Assembly: GCA_013397795.1 (NCBI GenBank) | Contig: VZTJ01004396.1 | Span: 960,088-1,024,087, forward strand | DNA from: Orthonyx spaldingii | Taxonomy: Eukaryota > Chordata > Aves > Passeriformes > Orthonychidae | DNA: 64,000 nucleotides | Reading direction: 5' to 3' | Shown here: one piece after another, positions 1-14,400 of the stretch | How the letters are laid out: every line of letters starts with the position of its first letter | Position numbering within the stretch: the first letter of the stretch is position 1 | The notes under the pieces: model-generated | What the model was told of the DNA's origin: nothing | The model's database searches: none | The model's input: only the letters and a program-made list of their open reading frames with translations | Translations under genes and position numbers: made by a program

Positions 1-2165
1 TTGGCTTTGTGATTACTGGACATCTTGAAAAGTTATTGGAGTAGTGATAAAAGAGTCCACTGCAGGAGAGGTTGTTCAGGTGGTGCATTGGTCCCAGGTG
101 TTCCAAGAGTCCTCAGTAACACCTGCCTGCCTCACACCCCACCCCAGCTTTAGGATGTGACCATGCCAGCCTCAAGCCAGCACAGCTGACATGATGGTTT
201 GAGTGCTACAGCTCAGATGTGGGAGGTACACTGTGGTTATTGGCGGGCTGCATGCAGCTTAAGACTCACTAATTGACTATTCTTAGCAGCTCGTGAAACT
301 CATTTTGTGGCAGTATCTCAGCATTTAGTCAGAATATGCCTATAGGGGTTATTTGCTCCTTACTGACTTTGGCCTTCCTGTGTGTTTAAAAAACAAAATT
401 TAAAAATTGGTTCAGCAGGATGTTATTGGGAAATGATCTTCCAGATGTTTTGCATTGATTACTTTATCACCTCTAGAGAATTCTTAAAAGTGATCAGTTG
501 AGTTTGCTTGGTAAATTTTCTGTGTATTAAGGTTGATAAATATATTTATTGCATTCTTTTTTCCCTTGCATTGTCTTTGAGACCTTGCCCCCTCCACCCT
601 GAGTTCCTGAAGATAATTGTCCATGGTTCAGAAATTCCTTCGGGTACTTCCCTGCCACACACCAACTACATGTTTCTTAAGGTGTTTTATTGGATCTTCA
701 CAACCTGTGTCTTATTTTACAGTTTTGGTTCACATTCTTTTTGTTTTGTCAGACATGACAAGAGATGCAGTTTGGCCTGCTTTCTGAGAACTGAAGGAAG
801 AAGGCATGGGCTGTTTTGCATAGTTAGTTATGTGCTCTGTCCTTGTTAAATCTAGATTTCTCTAATGTTTATGTTTGGTTCTTTTGTGTCCTGCTTTTTT
901 AACTCCTTTCACATGACAGCCTGTCTAATTTCTGTGTACATGCTCACACATACTCTCCCATCCCTGTTTCCACTCCACATACAACTCTTGGATTTTTGAG
1001 ATTATTTAATTGGCCCTGGTGCAGCTGTATTTCTTCTGCTATATTTTCTGTCTCCAGGTCTTTTGGTCTGGCTTAGGTGTTTGCACAGGCTCCCATATTC
1101 TTGCAGCTTGTCATATCTCTGTTACTTGTTTTTGTAAAGGTTCTATTACTTTTCAGTGTTTGATCTACATCTTCAAAGTTCTCTCTTTCAATTCTGCTAC
1201 ATTTTCTTCATTTGTCTTAGATCCGTTATCATGACCGTTTTCATTTAAACATTTACCCAGACCGTCTCTTATCTCTTCAATAAGCTTAAAGATGTATATT
1301 TTCCACCTACAGTGCCATAGTCCTTTTTCTCTAATTGCCTTACTGAACCAGTCACCTACCATTGATCCAGTGGCTTGTATTTCCTTCTCTATGATGGAAT
1401 GATGGGTCTGATGGGAAGATACTTTTTTTTTCAGTTCTATTTTAATTTCATGGGCTGCTTCAGTGTTTTTAGTGTTCTTGGCACTGATCTTCTATCATTT
1501 TCTTTCCTTTGCTATTCTTATAACCAGTGGTCTGTTGTCAAGTGTTTCTTGGTGAGCTTACAAAGGCTATTTTAAGAATCTTTTTATATGTCTTACAGTC
1601 GTATTTCTTCGTGCCACTTTTCTTCACAAAAAGAGAAATCAAACAGTGATTGAGTCAAGTCTTCTTCTCTAGCCATGCATTCACATGTCCAGACCTTGAC
1701 TAGGTCTGGTTTTCAAGAATTCAGTCAAGATATTACCATAGTCCTCTCTCATCCACTTCTACAGGTGGTAAAACTGACAGGGCCCTTTCTGTCAGTCTGA
1801 GAGTCTGTACTGCTTCTTTATGACCTCAAATCTGCAGGCATTTTTCATGTCACATTGATTTGTTCGTGTGAATATATTGATGTGTGGCAAAAACTTCACA
1901 CAGGAAGTAGCAGATCTTACTGCTCACTGTCAAGTTTCTGAATGTGTGGGGATTTTGTTTTATATGTGGGTTTCAGTCAAACCTTGCTGCACTTCTGTGG
2001 ATGTGACTTGCGTAGAAAATTTTGAAGAGTTAGTTACCCTCGAGAATTGTCCAACGTGGTATAACTTAATGTTAGTGCTTCCTGTATCCTTATGTTTCAA
2101 CCTTTTTCTCTTCAGAAATTTGTTCTCTTGAGATTCACTTCAATATCCTCTCTTCTAAAAAACAG
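1..2165 (+). other. POP1: POP1 upstream intron (5' exons outside window)
   Basis: I searched this stretch for the conserved POP1 segment that precedes the first exon (an Arg-rich block around RRRAMSHNVKRLPRRL in human) and did not see it. The sequence is AT-rich with many pyrimidine runs and reads as intron. A weakly open antisense stretch at 1165-1362 is not recognisable. An unspliced small exon could still be missed. Confidence 0.7.
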
Positions 2166-2414
2166 GCAGAGAAAGCTGTCCATCAGAAAAAAGAACAGTC
2201 AAAGACTAAATGCCGCAAAGCTAGAAGACGCCACATAAATTTGGTAGCAGAGTTTAATCACAGGCAAAGAAAGAATATTTGGCTGGAAACCCATATTTGG
2301 CATGCAAAGAGATTTCATATGGTAAAGAAATGGGGATACTGTTTAGGAAACAGCCCTACAGAGAAGAGCTACAGGGCTTGTTACCGAGCCATGACAAAGC
2401 ACTGCCTTCTTCAG
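2166..2414 (+). CDS. POP1: POP1 coding exon (first one in window)
   Basis: The acceptor AG is at 2164-2165 and the donor GT at 2415-2416; the exon has 83 whole codons (phase 0 at both ends). It starts AEKAVHQKK and carries the highly conserved KNIWLETHIWHAKRFHM block and the WGYCLGNSPTEKSYRACYRA region. The basic stretch before the block (KCRKARRRH) is also kept. Confidence 0.95.
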
Positions 2415-5400
2415 GTACCACATTTACTTGTTTTGTTTCATATTTTGCAAAGGTGAAGTAATCAACTGCTTAGTTATAATGAATGTTTCTTTCTCTTTGA
2501 AGTACTGTTGTGTCAGCTTTTAATAAGACTGCTAAGTATGAAATGAATCATTTTATAATTGTAATTCAGGGTGGCAAGTCTCAGAGGGAACAAGATGAAC
2601 CTTTAAAAGTCTTATGGTAACTATGATTGAAATACTACATTTTCAGTTTTCTCAAGAGCTAAGAGATTAAATGAATCCTTATATCATCTACCTGAGCAGG
2701 ATTCTGTTGGGGAGAGATACTTTGTTCTATGTCTTTCTTGATCTGTTGGTTTGAGAGGCAAGTTGGCCCTCAAATGAGAAATGTCTCACTCCTCTCCTAC
2801 AGCTAATGATTTTAAGTTAAAAATAAACTCATTTCACTTTGGCAAATTTTAGACAATGAAGAATTTTTACGTGATTGTAAATTGTGAAGCCCTGTCTGGT
2901 GCTTTCTTACCAGGCTCACTTTAAAGAGTTATTCTCATTTTGCCACTATCATATTGTTTCAGGACTTATCATATTATTGTTGCCTGGAGTTGAAGGGTAA
3001 AGAGAATGAGCTTCTGAAGCAACTTGCTCGAATATGTAGCATTGACACAGGTAAAAATTACGTAGTTCAAAATAAAGATTCTGAATAGATTGAAGGATGA
3101 CCCATCCTTTTCCTTTTTTTAGTAATATATCAGTCTAAGTAGTAGTAACAGAGGTGATACTGAGTTGTAATTTTGGGTGAAAAATGTAATTAAGATATGT
3201 CATAGTAGGAGTAGACATTCTTGTTTCAGTTGCTTATTAGTAAGCTAATTACGGTACAACATTAGCCACCCAGCAGCCAGACTGAATTTCAGTTTTACTT
3301 TGTTCATTAAACAACATATTATTTTATTCCTCAATAAGTATCTTCTTTTTTAGGATTGACATTTCAAGAGGCTTGTTTTCTGTCTGGAAGATTCGAGGGT
3401 TCCCTGAATCTTTACCGAGCAGATCGCTATCCTGAGGATATGCTTGGTCCTGTTACGTTTATTTGGAAACCCAGGGATGGGTCTGAAAACAGACAGTTGT
3501 GGATCTGGGTGCATCCAGCTCTCAAACAGGTGCTTTTTCCTATATAGTTGAACTCTTATTTCTTTATGTATTGTGCATTATTAATGCTGAAGAGGTCACC
3601 TGAAAAGTATGGAAGAACTGGGTATAACACATGATTTTAGGAATTAAAAGTTGGAAGACCATTTCCACTCTAACGATATTCATGTTCTGCAACTTGTTTT
3701 TATATAGCTTGTACAGAAAGTGCGTGCTGCTGAGGTGCTCAGTGTCTGAGCTTCTGGAAAGTTTTGTAGTGTCACTTGCTTCAGGAAACACGTGCAATAT
3801 GATGTTGCTTGATTCTCATCCTTTCCACTGGCACCCCCAACAGGCTAAGTTTGGTATCATCACAGATAATCTGATTCTTAGCAATCATCTTTAAAAAAAC
3901 AAAAATGAAAAGAGTAAAATGTTGTGCACAGGCAATTTTTCTTATGTTAACTTGCAAGAAAACAAGTTCTTAGCAACTTTCAATATTACTTTCAGCTTTA
4001 CTTAGCAAGCCCTCGACTTCAGCAGAATTAAATTTTATTCCTTAAAATCCATATAGGAAAATTAAATAACAGAGTATAATTTTTAGAAGTGTGCTTAAGG
4101 TATGCAGTGCACTGCATATCATCCTAATCCAAACTTCATTTTTCTTAAGGATATACTGAGGGAGTTAAAAGAAATTTTTCAGTGTACAGAGCCTGAAGAA
4201 ATCTGTATTGCTGAGCCTGTTACAACATCAATTCAAGAGGGAAAACAAGTGGAAGTTGTTACGAGCCTTGGCAATAAAAGAAAGAAGGAGGATAAAGAAG
4301 GAGAAAAAGCTGTGCCAGTGAAAAAAATAATTGGTGACGGCACTAGAGATCCATTCCAGTCCTACTCTTGGATTGCACAGACTACTGGCATTACAATCAG
4401 GTTTGTTCACAGTAGAGTCAGGAACTGTGGCCCATAACCACATAACATAGCTGCATTCTGGCTTAACAGTACTGGGGAAAATAATGTGTGTTGTGCAATT
4501 GTATGTTCACCTGAAACTTTCCTGTTTCAGTGACAGAAGCATGGAGATTCTCAGATACCGCCTGATTGGCCCGTTATCACACTCCATCCTTACAGAGACC
4601 CTGAAAGCAGCTTCTGTCCAAACAGTAAGGAAATTGGCACTTTGGATGTTAGTGTAATTTTGGTAGTGTTCTTAGAATGTGCAAGCTTGTTTTTTGCTAG
4701 AAAGGCTATAAATTATCTAGCCTTACTTTTCATAAAGGCCAACCCCTGTGTTACACTGGTGGCTTCTCTGTATTGAGCCTCTTGACTCATGCTGATCTCA
4801 GGAAGAACTCCCACCTGGATTTTACGTAGGAGTAGGACGAAAAAAAAAGCAGTGGTGCTGTTGAGCAGGCTGTGTAGTTTCTGCTGAGAGGTTCAGAATA
4901 ATTCATATTCTCTTTGACAAACCACAGATACTGTTCCTCAAGCAGTGAGCCAGAGCACCTAGAACTAGGGGCCAAGACATGTAAGGTACAGAAAACTTAC
5001 ATGTTTTCAATCAAATCTGCAATTTCTCCAGGATTTAGATTTTTCATCCCCTTCTTGGCATATAGCATCACTGTGGGTTTAATGTTGTTTTTTTGGGTTT
5101 TTTGTTTGTTTATTTGTTTTTTGTCTCTTGAAGCAAACATGATGAGGCCATGAAATTTCTGGCTTTCTGTAAGAAATAATTAATGACAGAATTAGGAAGT
5201 GTTGTGGGTTACTTTATTTTTGGAACACAGGTTAAATTGAATAGTTTATTAGGGATTATTGTAAAGTATAGTACTACACTTCATCAGGAAAAAATTATTT
5301 TGGTTTAAAATTTAAGGGGAAGAAAGTGACTATAGTGGTTAAGGCAAACTGAGAGTGAATTCATACTGATAGAAAATAACAAATAACCATTTGAATTTAA

Positions 5401-8400
5401 TTAGATACATTGTTTTCCAGGAGATGGCAGATTCAGAGACAGAACTGAATAACTGGTGGGTAGAAAACTGCAAGGACTCTGAAAAAGTCTCTCTTCATCA
5501 ATGTCAAAGTGCTATCTTTGAGCTATTGGAAGGTATTTGGGCACATGGGTGGAAGGAGGGGGAACTTAAAATCTAGCGGTCAAAATTGCCATGCTAATAA
5601 AGTTGACTTCAGTTTGTACATGCTTATTTTTTGCATGATCAAGAGAGTGATGCCTTTGAGAATGTGCTTAGGTGCTTGCTAGGGCATGGCAAAGAATTGA
5701 AAAATGTTACATTGGGGGTTTTTAAGGGAATTTAAATCTTCTGTGTAGTTAAAACTCTTAATAGATAAACTGAATCTTGTTTGTTATCTTCGTGAACTTA
5801 GATTTGAGATTGCTGATGGGATATACAGTCTGATGTATACTCTCATTTTCTCCCACTATACACTTCAAATTAAGACAGTAAGTTGTACAATACCTCCACA
5901 GATAAAATGGTAGCCTCCAATCCAAAGTGAAAGTATTATACTTTGTTTATATATGTTTCTAAACTAACAGTTACGTATTTGACTGAATTGTGAAGTATCA
6001 TAAAGTTGACAACATCTCCTCACTTTCTAGCACTGAAGCTAGAGGAACTGGCTTTGGTAGATCTCACACTGTACTCAAGCTATGTATCCCATGTGAGGCA
6101 GTTGAGCAGAGATGAGGTAAAACTTTCACAAAACACTTCTAAATTTTCTTTCTTTTGAAGATGAGTGTAAAACAAAGGTTGGTTGTTCTTTGAAATTTAT
6201 CAAATGCAAAGGATGAATTGAGTCTGTGACAGTGACCTCACTTCTATGCTAAATGTAATTGCAAGCCAAGTCTTGCACTGCTACTGTTGACTTTTTTGGT
6301 TACTGGACATTTAACAAGCATTGGTGAGTTTTCAAAACGTGTTAAATAGAGTATTCTGGATTGCTTCACTGGCTTACGGTGGTGTCACATCCCTGCAGGC
6401 AAAAACACACAAAATACTAGTGCAACAAAAGATCATAACTTTTTGGTGGTTTCATGGCAATGCTTGTCTGTGTGTTTTTAAAGGGATGAGCTCACCATCA
6501 GAAATGCCACCAGGTACAATACTTGGCCTCACTGTTGGAGATCCTCGAGTCAATTTGCCAAAAAAGAAGACAAAAGCCATGCCAGACTTTGAAAAATACC
6601 AAGGTAAAACCCATTGCTTATATTATGAAGAGATTCAGTTTCTCTCTACACTTTTGTTTTCCTTTGCTGTCATCTTCTATGGTTTGTCTTTTGCTATTTT
6701 TCTCTAGGTTTTGATTCAAAATATTTCCCATTTTCAGAGCCCCCAGCAGAACAGAAACAGCTTGAAAGTTGCATAGGTTTTAGAGCAGCAGTTGTGAGGG
6801 AGGGACATGCACCAAAGCTGGTCTTGTGCTCAGTGGAAGCCTCTGTCTGACCATACAGATGATCCAGGTTCGAATCCTGGCAAGGCCAACCAGGTGCTAA
6901 AAGCTCAATAGTAAGTTTCTGCTTGCTGTTTAGTCTTCCTTATACTGTTTATCTCTCCAAGAAGATATCTGCTATTTCTGGTTTATAGGCCTAGGATGTT
7001 GAAAGTTACAAATTCACTGTGAAAAAATTATTACCTTTACAGGATTAGTATTTCAGATGGCCAAGATGCTAGTTATAATAGAAATGAAAGATGCAAGCAT
7101 AACTTCTGAAATTTTCATTTCAGTGCTGCCTACACAATGTTTCAGTGCAAAATTGAATTTCAGGTGGATGTGAATGTCCCCTAAGAATGTGCAAAAGTAT
7201 GTACAGTGGGGTTTGTGTACAGTGTAGGCATTCTCAAATAGGTTGACTGGACACAGGCTGCCTCACGTAATAGGAGAAACATGATAGCCAGCTAGCAAGC
7301 AGTAGCAAATAGGACAAGTTAAAAGTTCCAGAGACATGAAAATACTGAATTTCTTTGGTGGTCTGTTTGCAAGACAGTAGAATAATCTAGTCTTACATAT
7401 CACTTAAGTGAGGTTGAACATCTACTTCAGTCACCGTCTTTTAGCTCTTTGCACAATTCTGCTATTTTCATTTCCTTACATCCTGCTATTCTACCCTCTG
7501 TATCTAAAACAGCCTTTCTGTTAATGAGTTCTGCTCAGCTAACTTTCTCATCATTAGTGTTCCTGTTGAAAATTCTGCAGCATACATGACCTCTACTTTG
7601 GTTCCTTCCTGCTGAGAAGTAAGGTGAGCTATGTAGCACTTGTTTACAGACACTGGTTTTAGCTGGTAGAGGAGTTAGAAACTACAGAATATAATTTGGT
7701 GCCTTTCATTCTGCTTGTCATGTCTGTGAGGATGTGTTCAAGAAGGCAAGATCAACAGAAGGCATCTAGGCATTTTAAATGTCTCATAGTAGTTTCTCTC
7801 CCTCTACCAGAGCTGGTTGTCCCTCAGGAAGGTTGGCCATGGTAAAGAGGTAATGGTGTAAGATAGAGAGTCAAGAGCACTTCTGTGTTTTTTCCTTTGG
7901 CTGGATAGAAATGTCCATCTTTGAGATCTTTATACCTGGGGTTATATAACTTCACTTGCAAAATATCTTCCATACTACAAATAATCAGAAAAGCTGGTGT
8001 TGCTTTTTGGTTTCTTTCAGTCTGAGTATTTTTTTTTTTTTATCGAACTTAAAACTACTTCTGTCATCTCTGACTTTTATTTAGGAGAAGGAGGAGGTCC
8101 TTGTTCAGCTAGCAAGGAAAGGTAAATGGAATAACACCTTCTAATTTAGGTTCTGCTAAATGACTTACACGCAACTGAAAAAATTGAGTAGGCAGAAGGA
8201 TGAAAGAAGACAGACAATACCACTGTCTTCCAGTAGAACTTGCCCAAAAAAAGACTTCTGTAAGATCTGTAAGTCCGTTTCAGCGCTATTATTTTCCCCC
8301 TTCTGAAAAGAAAAGAAAATCCTTTTATGAGCCTTAGAATTACATAAACTTTCTGAGCCTTGATTGTGTTGTAACCTTACTCAGATGTAGTAATATTGTG

Positions 8401-11400
8401 AGCTGACCTTTATTAAAAAATGTTATTAGTAATTTATTTGCCTTAATCACATCTTGTTTATTGACCAATAAAAGGGAACCATTGATGTATTCCACACTTT
8501 TTTCCCCTTTTTTGTTTCTTGGACATTTAGGTACTATAAGAATTAGTACTAGTAAGATTGAAATGGCACTGTATATGTTGGCATAGAGATTCGTGTGTAT
8601 TTTAGCCTCTCTTGTTCCTCAGTGTAGTATAAAAGCTAATTGATTTTCTTAGATAATCTTTACTAATTTAAAGACTCACTGTTTGTCACATGAGTGAATA
8701 GTTTAGCTAAGTTATGGCCATCACCTCTGCTTGGGGATTGTCATACATGCAGTCTATGGAATGATACACATCTGTTCATACTGCTTTTTTTCCCAAAATG
8801 CTGTCCTGAGATACACCTGTGTAGTTTTTCCCTGTAACACACTAACAAATCAAATGTAATTTCAGTCTTTCCCAGTTACTTTCTCTCCTCAATGCATATG
8901 CAAGTGTACAAGCTGTGTGTTATGAACACAGGCTGATTGGATTTAATGAAATCAACGGTCATTATTTCTTCAGGCTGGACTCAAGACTCCCAGTAAGCAG
9001 GCAGTTCTCACATGACTGCAAATCCGTACTGTTCTTTTCTCCAGTTTGAAGTACACTTCTGACATGCTGTTACTGTCTTGTATGGGAGAAAACAAATTCC
9101 ACTGTCTTCAAAAACACTCAACATGGGGTATGGTGAAACTTCTACATAATCAGTGAATGAGGTGCATAGAAGGAAAATACACCACGAAAGATATGTGAAC
9201 TAAAGTTCCTTCTGCAGACACAGAGCCTGGGTCTGTGCCTGTAAATGCACCTCTTGCAGAGGTTTCAGTGTCTGTCCCCAGTTGTCCTGAAACACACCCT
9301 CCCTACACACACGGGGCTCTCAGACTGCTCTCTGGCAGTGTTTATATTTCTCACTTTTTTTTTTTTTTGCAAAAGGGAGGAAGGAAAATTTTCAAACAGA
9401 ACTCTTAGGTCTGTCTTCTAAGAAAGATAGCTATGCAAATCAGATCAGTAGCTTGAAATGGAACAAAGCCTTCCTCTATCTGTCTGTAATGTCTAAGCAC
9501 CAACCACTGACACCAGCAGAAGTAGCTTGTTGAGCTTCATGTGCTTAGTAATAAAATTTCCTATTTCCTATACTAGTCCTAACATCTTGCTTTCACTATT
9601 ATCAGCATCTTACTCATCAGTAAGGTTATTTCCCCAGAAATCTTAAAATGTGGACTGAAGAAAACAGGAGAGAGGTAAGAAGAACTAGTGTAGGATTTGG
9701 GATTATGATTTGAATTATAATATGCTTAGTAGAAAGAATAAATTCTCCAGGTTCAGTGAGGATCAAAGAGAAGGAATGTAACAAATTAGAGAAGAATATT
9801 TCAGGCTAATAAGGAGGATATTGGATGGGTGGTGGTGATGAAAAGAGACTGACTTAAAAGGTCTTTCTATAGTGAAAAAAATATTCATGCCATTTTAAAA
9901 TATAGGAATTGTAAAGATCCAAAAAAAGCAGAGAAAGTTGCAGTGAATAATTTGCAGTTGAAGGAACTAACTAGAACGTGTTTAAATAATTTAACATAAA
10001 GAGATTCTGGTGTTCACAAATGCTTTCTGTACAGAAGATGAAAAAGGTACTTTCCTTACCTTATGTTTGCTTGTAATTATGTACCCTTCCCCCCCTTGGT
10101 CATCTGTAAGAGTCAGGAAGGAATTCCCTACCACCACCACACACAGTTTTGTTGCTGTCTTTTGCTCCTTCTTTTGAGGCATTAATAGTTGCTTTATCTT
10201 CAGCACAAAGCAGAATGTGCTTTGCTTATAGGGGTGTTGAGCTGTTACGTTCCTGCTCAGTTTTCTGTCCATAATTTTTGGTCAGAGAAGGAATTCTTTT
10301 GCTTAATTTGGAAGGATTTCCTTTTTAGTTTTATTGTACTTAATTTGAAGGAATGCCACCATAATCTGATAATCTCTTTTCTTCTCCTTACATAAATGTA
10401 ATTCATTAGCAAGAATGCATGGCAGGTATCAGTAACATTATCAAACTGTCACAAGTGCTGCCATAGTTAATATTTTTTGCAAAGGTTTTTGCAACTTTTA
10501 GTAATGGGTACATCTTAAAGACTATAGATTTTAAATAAATAGTTATTGCAGTTATGTTTGGCAGGTACTGTTAGTACCACTGAATAATCAGAATCTTCTG
10601 TCTTTGAGTCTTTGTCTACATTACCTGGAAAAATTAGCAGAAACTTTTTTAAAAAATTAAATAATTTAAAAAAACAAACCCTGATGTGTTGTGTTCCTTT
10701 AATATGTAAGACTTTGTGGATGATGAAATGACGAGCAATCCCTCTAAGTTTTTAGTCACAGAACTATTAATAGGTTCATTGTATTCTTTCTTGATAAGAA
10801 TTATTTTACTTAAAATATGGATCAACATTCACTACATACTGTACTGTACATTGAAGGCTGTTAATCCTTAGATCACTAAAGGTAGGTACACATTTTCTTT
10901 GCTTTGCTTAGGTTGTAAAACTGAAGAAGAGAGGTTATTTAATACTTCAACAATCCATTTTAAAGCTACAAGTGTTGTTTCTCTTCAGTAATGTACACAA
11001 CTGTTGATTTGTGCAGACATAAGCAAGAACTGTCCCTTCCTTGATGCACACAGCCTGAAAAGATTGAGAGTAGGAAACTAGTACTTAATAAGTAGTTGCA
11101 TGCTAGTTATAGCCATACAAATATTTCCTGTATGTACATTTCTTAAAGCTAACTCTTGCGTCTCATAAGTTTACTTAGACAGACTTATTTCAGGCTTTGT
11201 AATGTTGCTCTTTCTGATTTTCACCAAACCTGTTGAGCTTCACGCTCTGCCAGAAAGTCCAGACTCCAGAATATTAAAGGTGGTATGTAAAGATCTAATT
11301 TACATTGCCAACAGTCTTGTCTTTTGTTAATAAGAAATGCTGGTGAGAAAATACCAGGTTAGTCTTTCTAACACTACCAGTTTTTATTTCATATTTTGTA

Positions 11401-14400
11401 TTTGGAAAACCATGTGATAGTAAGATATGCCAGAAGCAGTGATGCTTGCTGAGCTTTTAATAGTCTTTTCTTGGTTGTCTGCTCATTATATTTATGATAC
11501 AGAAGTGGCTTTGGTAATTTGGTACTTAAACCACAAAAATTGTTTGAATTTTGTTTAAAAGTTCTTTTCTTTTGTAGATAATGATAAAGTTAGGCAGCTG
11601 TACCTGAAGGGTGTACCTGTAGACTGTGCTCACAGCTTTATCTGGGACCACGACATCTGTAAGAACGTCACTGAAAATAAAATCTCAGAGCAGGTAACTA
11701 AGCAGGTGAATTGCCATGGAGGAAATGGCTAATGGTTCATAGAGTCCATAGAAAGAGACTCTTGAAATTTGTGTAAATCTAAGATTAATCAATAGCTTCC
11801 TTAATGTTACAGTATCCAGCTGCTGACTTGAAGTGGTTTTTTGCAGCCTTTGCATAATGTTCTTGCACAGCCATCGACCATGATTCAATTAAAAGAAAGC
11901 TTTATTGGATTGTCTACAGGACTATAGTTGTAGGTTTATTTAACAGAAGGGTTTGGAATTGGATTTTCATGCATCCCCTTGACTCATGCAGCAGAAAAGA
12001 GTGACACAGGAAGGCTCTGGCCTTTAGCTGTAGTCAGGACAATTCTGATGAAAGAACCGTGGCAATTGGAAGGAAGGAAATCCTCTGTTTCTGAATTAAA
12101 GCACACTGTGTTGTGGGTGTGCTGGGCAATAACTTGTGATTTGTAGAGAACTTCAGATTTGCTGTTGCGGGTTTGAAATCTACTGTCTTGACATTTTCTT
12201 TGACAATGGAGGGTAGCCACAATAAAGTGCATGGATAAAAAGGTGATTTAGTCCCAAGAGGTGATAAACTTTTGGCACCATTGTAATCAGAAAGAGTAAA
12301 CATTTGTATGGCAGAAACATCTTTCTAAATATTCTCTTTCTGAAAATTAATTTTGTGCTCTTTCAAACTGACAGTATAAAAATGCAGAGTACTTAGAAAA
12401 TATTATGCTAGCACATGACAGTTATTAGTACAATCTTTTTATATATGACAGTGTTCTTCATGCTGGCATGAAATTTAATGTTTACCTCATCAAACAAAGG
12501 GAGTCTGGTCTATTTTTTTCATAAATGTATTCTTAATCTGATACAATGGAATATAACAGCTGGTGATTTACAAAACCTTGGTGCCACCATGCTTTATGTG
12601 AAACTGTTTGATGACTGAATCTTCTTCCCATCTCCTTGGACGTAGTTCGGATTTATTCCATGTATTGACAGACTGAAAGCACCTGTTCAATCTAGTCTTG
12701 TGCACAAATCTATAAATACAAAGTTGCAAAACTTGTTTTTCCTACTTATTTATGTTGTGCCTTGTACCTGCTCTTTATCTAGGACTGTGGAAGAAGGGGA
12801 GAAAAAGGGTGCTTAATACTCTTTTCTAAAATAATTTTTCATTGCTTGATGAAATTCTGTTAAAATATATAGTGTATTACTACTATGTTTTTCCTAGCTG
12901 TAAGCTCACCTTCACTTTATATCTTGGAAGGGTATCTGGAAGAGGGAAGAAGAATGGTTATTAACTTATGGGAAATGTCTCCTCCTTCTCAGGATTTAAA
13001 CCATATGAGAGCTCAGTTACTGGTACCTGGATCACACCTTGATTTGGGTCCTTGTGAATCTAAGATTCCCATACTGTTGGTGCAGCAGCCAGGGAAAATG
13101 GCTGGAGAAGATCGACCAGGATGGGGGAGTGGCTGGGATATCTATCTCCCAAAGGGCTGGGGCATGGCTTTCTGGATTCCTTTTGTAAGTGACTTTGATG
13201 GCAAATTGCAAGTAAATTTGATAATTTATATAATTTAGTTTAAATTAATCTATTTTAGAGAGTGTACTTCACATTGCATAACCAATTCCCAATTACAGGA
13301 TCAAAATTTGACTTTCAAAAATGGCATGTGAACTGGTTGATGACAGAAGCTTGGTCTTGAAACTCAAACAGTAGCTTTCCATGTTGTCTGTTGGGTACAA
13401 TTATGCCCACATGGCGGTCTAAAAGCAGTAAATCAGTGGGGATTCAGGAGAGAAAACTGAAGCTATACCTATCAGTGTTTCTACAAACATATGCCTCTAA
13501 AGGGAAATAATTTGGTACCTGCTGCTAATCCATTTCTAGCTTGGCTACCTACACCTTTCTCTCACTAAATTGGTTCTCTCTTGATTTGGGAGAGAGCTTA
13601 AAACAAAGTATGAGTTAAGCTTGAATACTCATTTGATGCTGTTTGGAGCATCCTGCTTTGAATGTTTAGGTGACAGTTCTAATATCTTTCTGCAGTTAAA
13701 GTTATGCTTTTGAATATGGAGGGGATTTAGTTGCAGTGATACCTATTGAATGGTTGAAACACATTGGACAATGACTGTTGAAGTAGCACAGCATTCCTGG
13801 CAAGATCAGAACCTGTGAAATTCTCTTCAGTTTTCTTGATAGTTTTGCAGAATTAAATTTAAAGAGCATAACTAGGTTTTTTGTTGAAATTAGCATCTAG
13901 AACTGTAGAAACTATGCTTAAGTTTATTTTTTAAAGCTGAAGTGTTAGACTTTCAATTTTCTAAGGAAGTACCCTCTGGGCATTAATGTTTTGTTTCAGC
14001 TAGGAACCCGGAATTGGTTCAAACATTGCTTTTTGGACGTTTGGTTTTTATAACAGATATATCGAGGTGTACGCGTCGGTGGCTTGCAAGAGGCATTAAA
14101 GCATTCTGAATACCAAAGAACACCTCACACTCCAAATGATTTCCCAGACTGCCAGGCAGGAATGCAGTTTGCCAAAGAACTGGAAACCAGTCTTCTTGAA
14201 AAATTCAAACGGTAACATTAATTTAAAAATTGATGGCAAGAATGACAAAAATGAATACTGCTTAAAATATTCCCTTGTTATCTGTTGTTGTGTTCATTTA
14301 GACTTGGACTTTATTGAGATCTTCCACTAGTTTTTTAAATCTTAGTATTATAAAAAAGAAAGGAATCCTAGATATATTTAACTCTGCTAAACAGGGCATA

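Noticed and set aside
6321..6707. 128-codon open frame including the POP1 exon at 6484-6603
   Set aside because: Only the central part is coding; both ends read through intron sequence.
12034..12303. Two overlapping antisense open frames in a POP1 intron
   Set aside because: No recognisable protein, and they lie within a well-defined intron of an intact gene.
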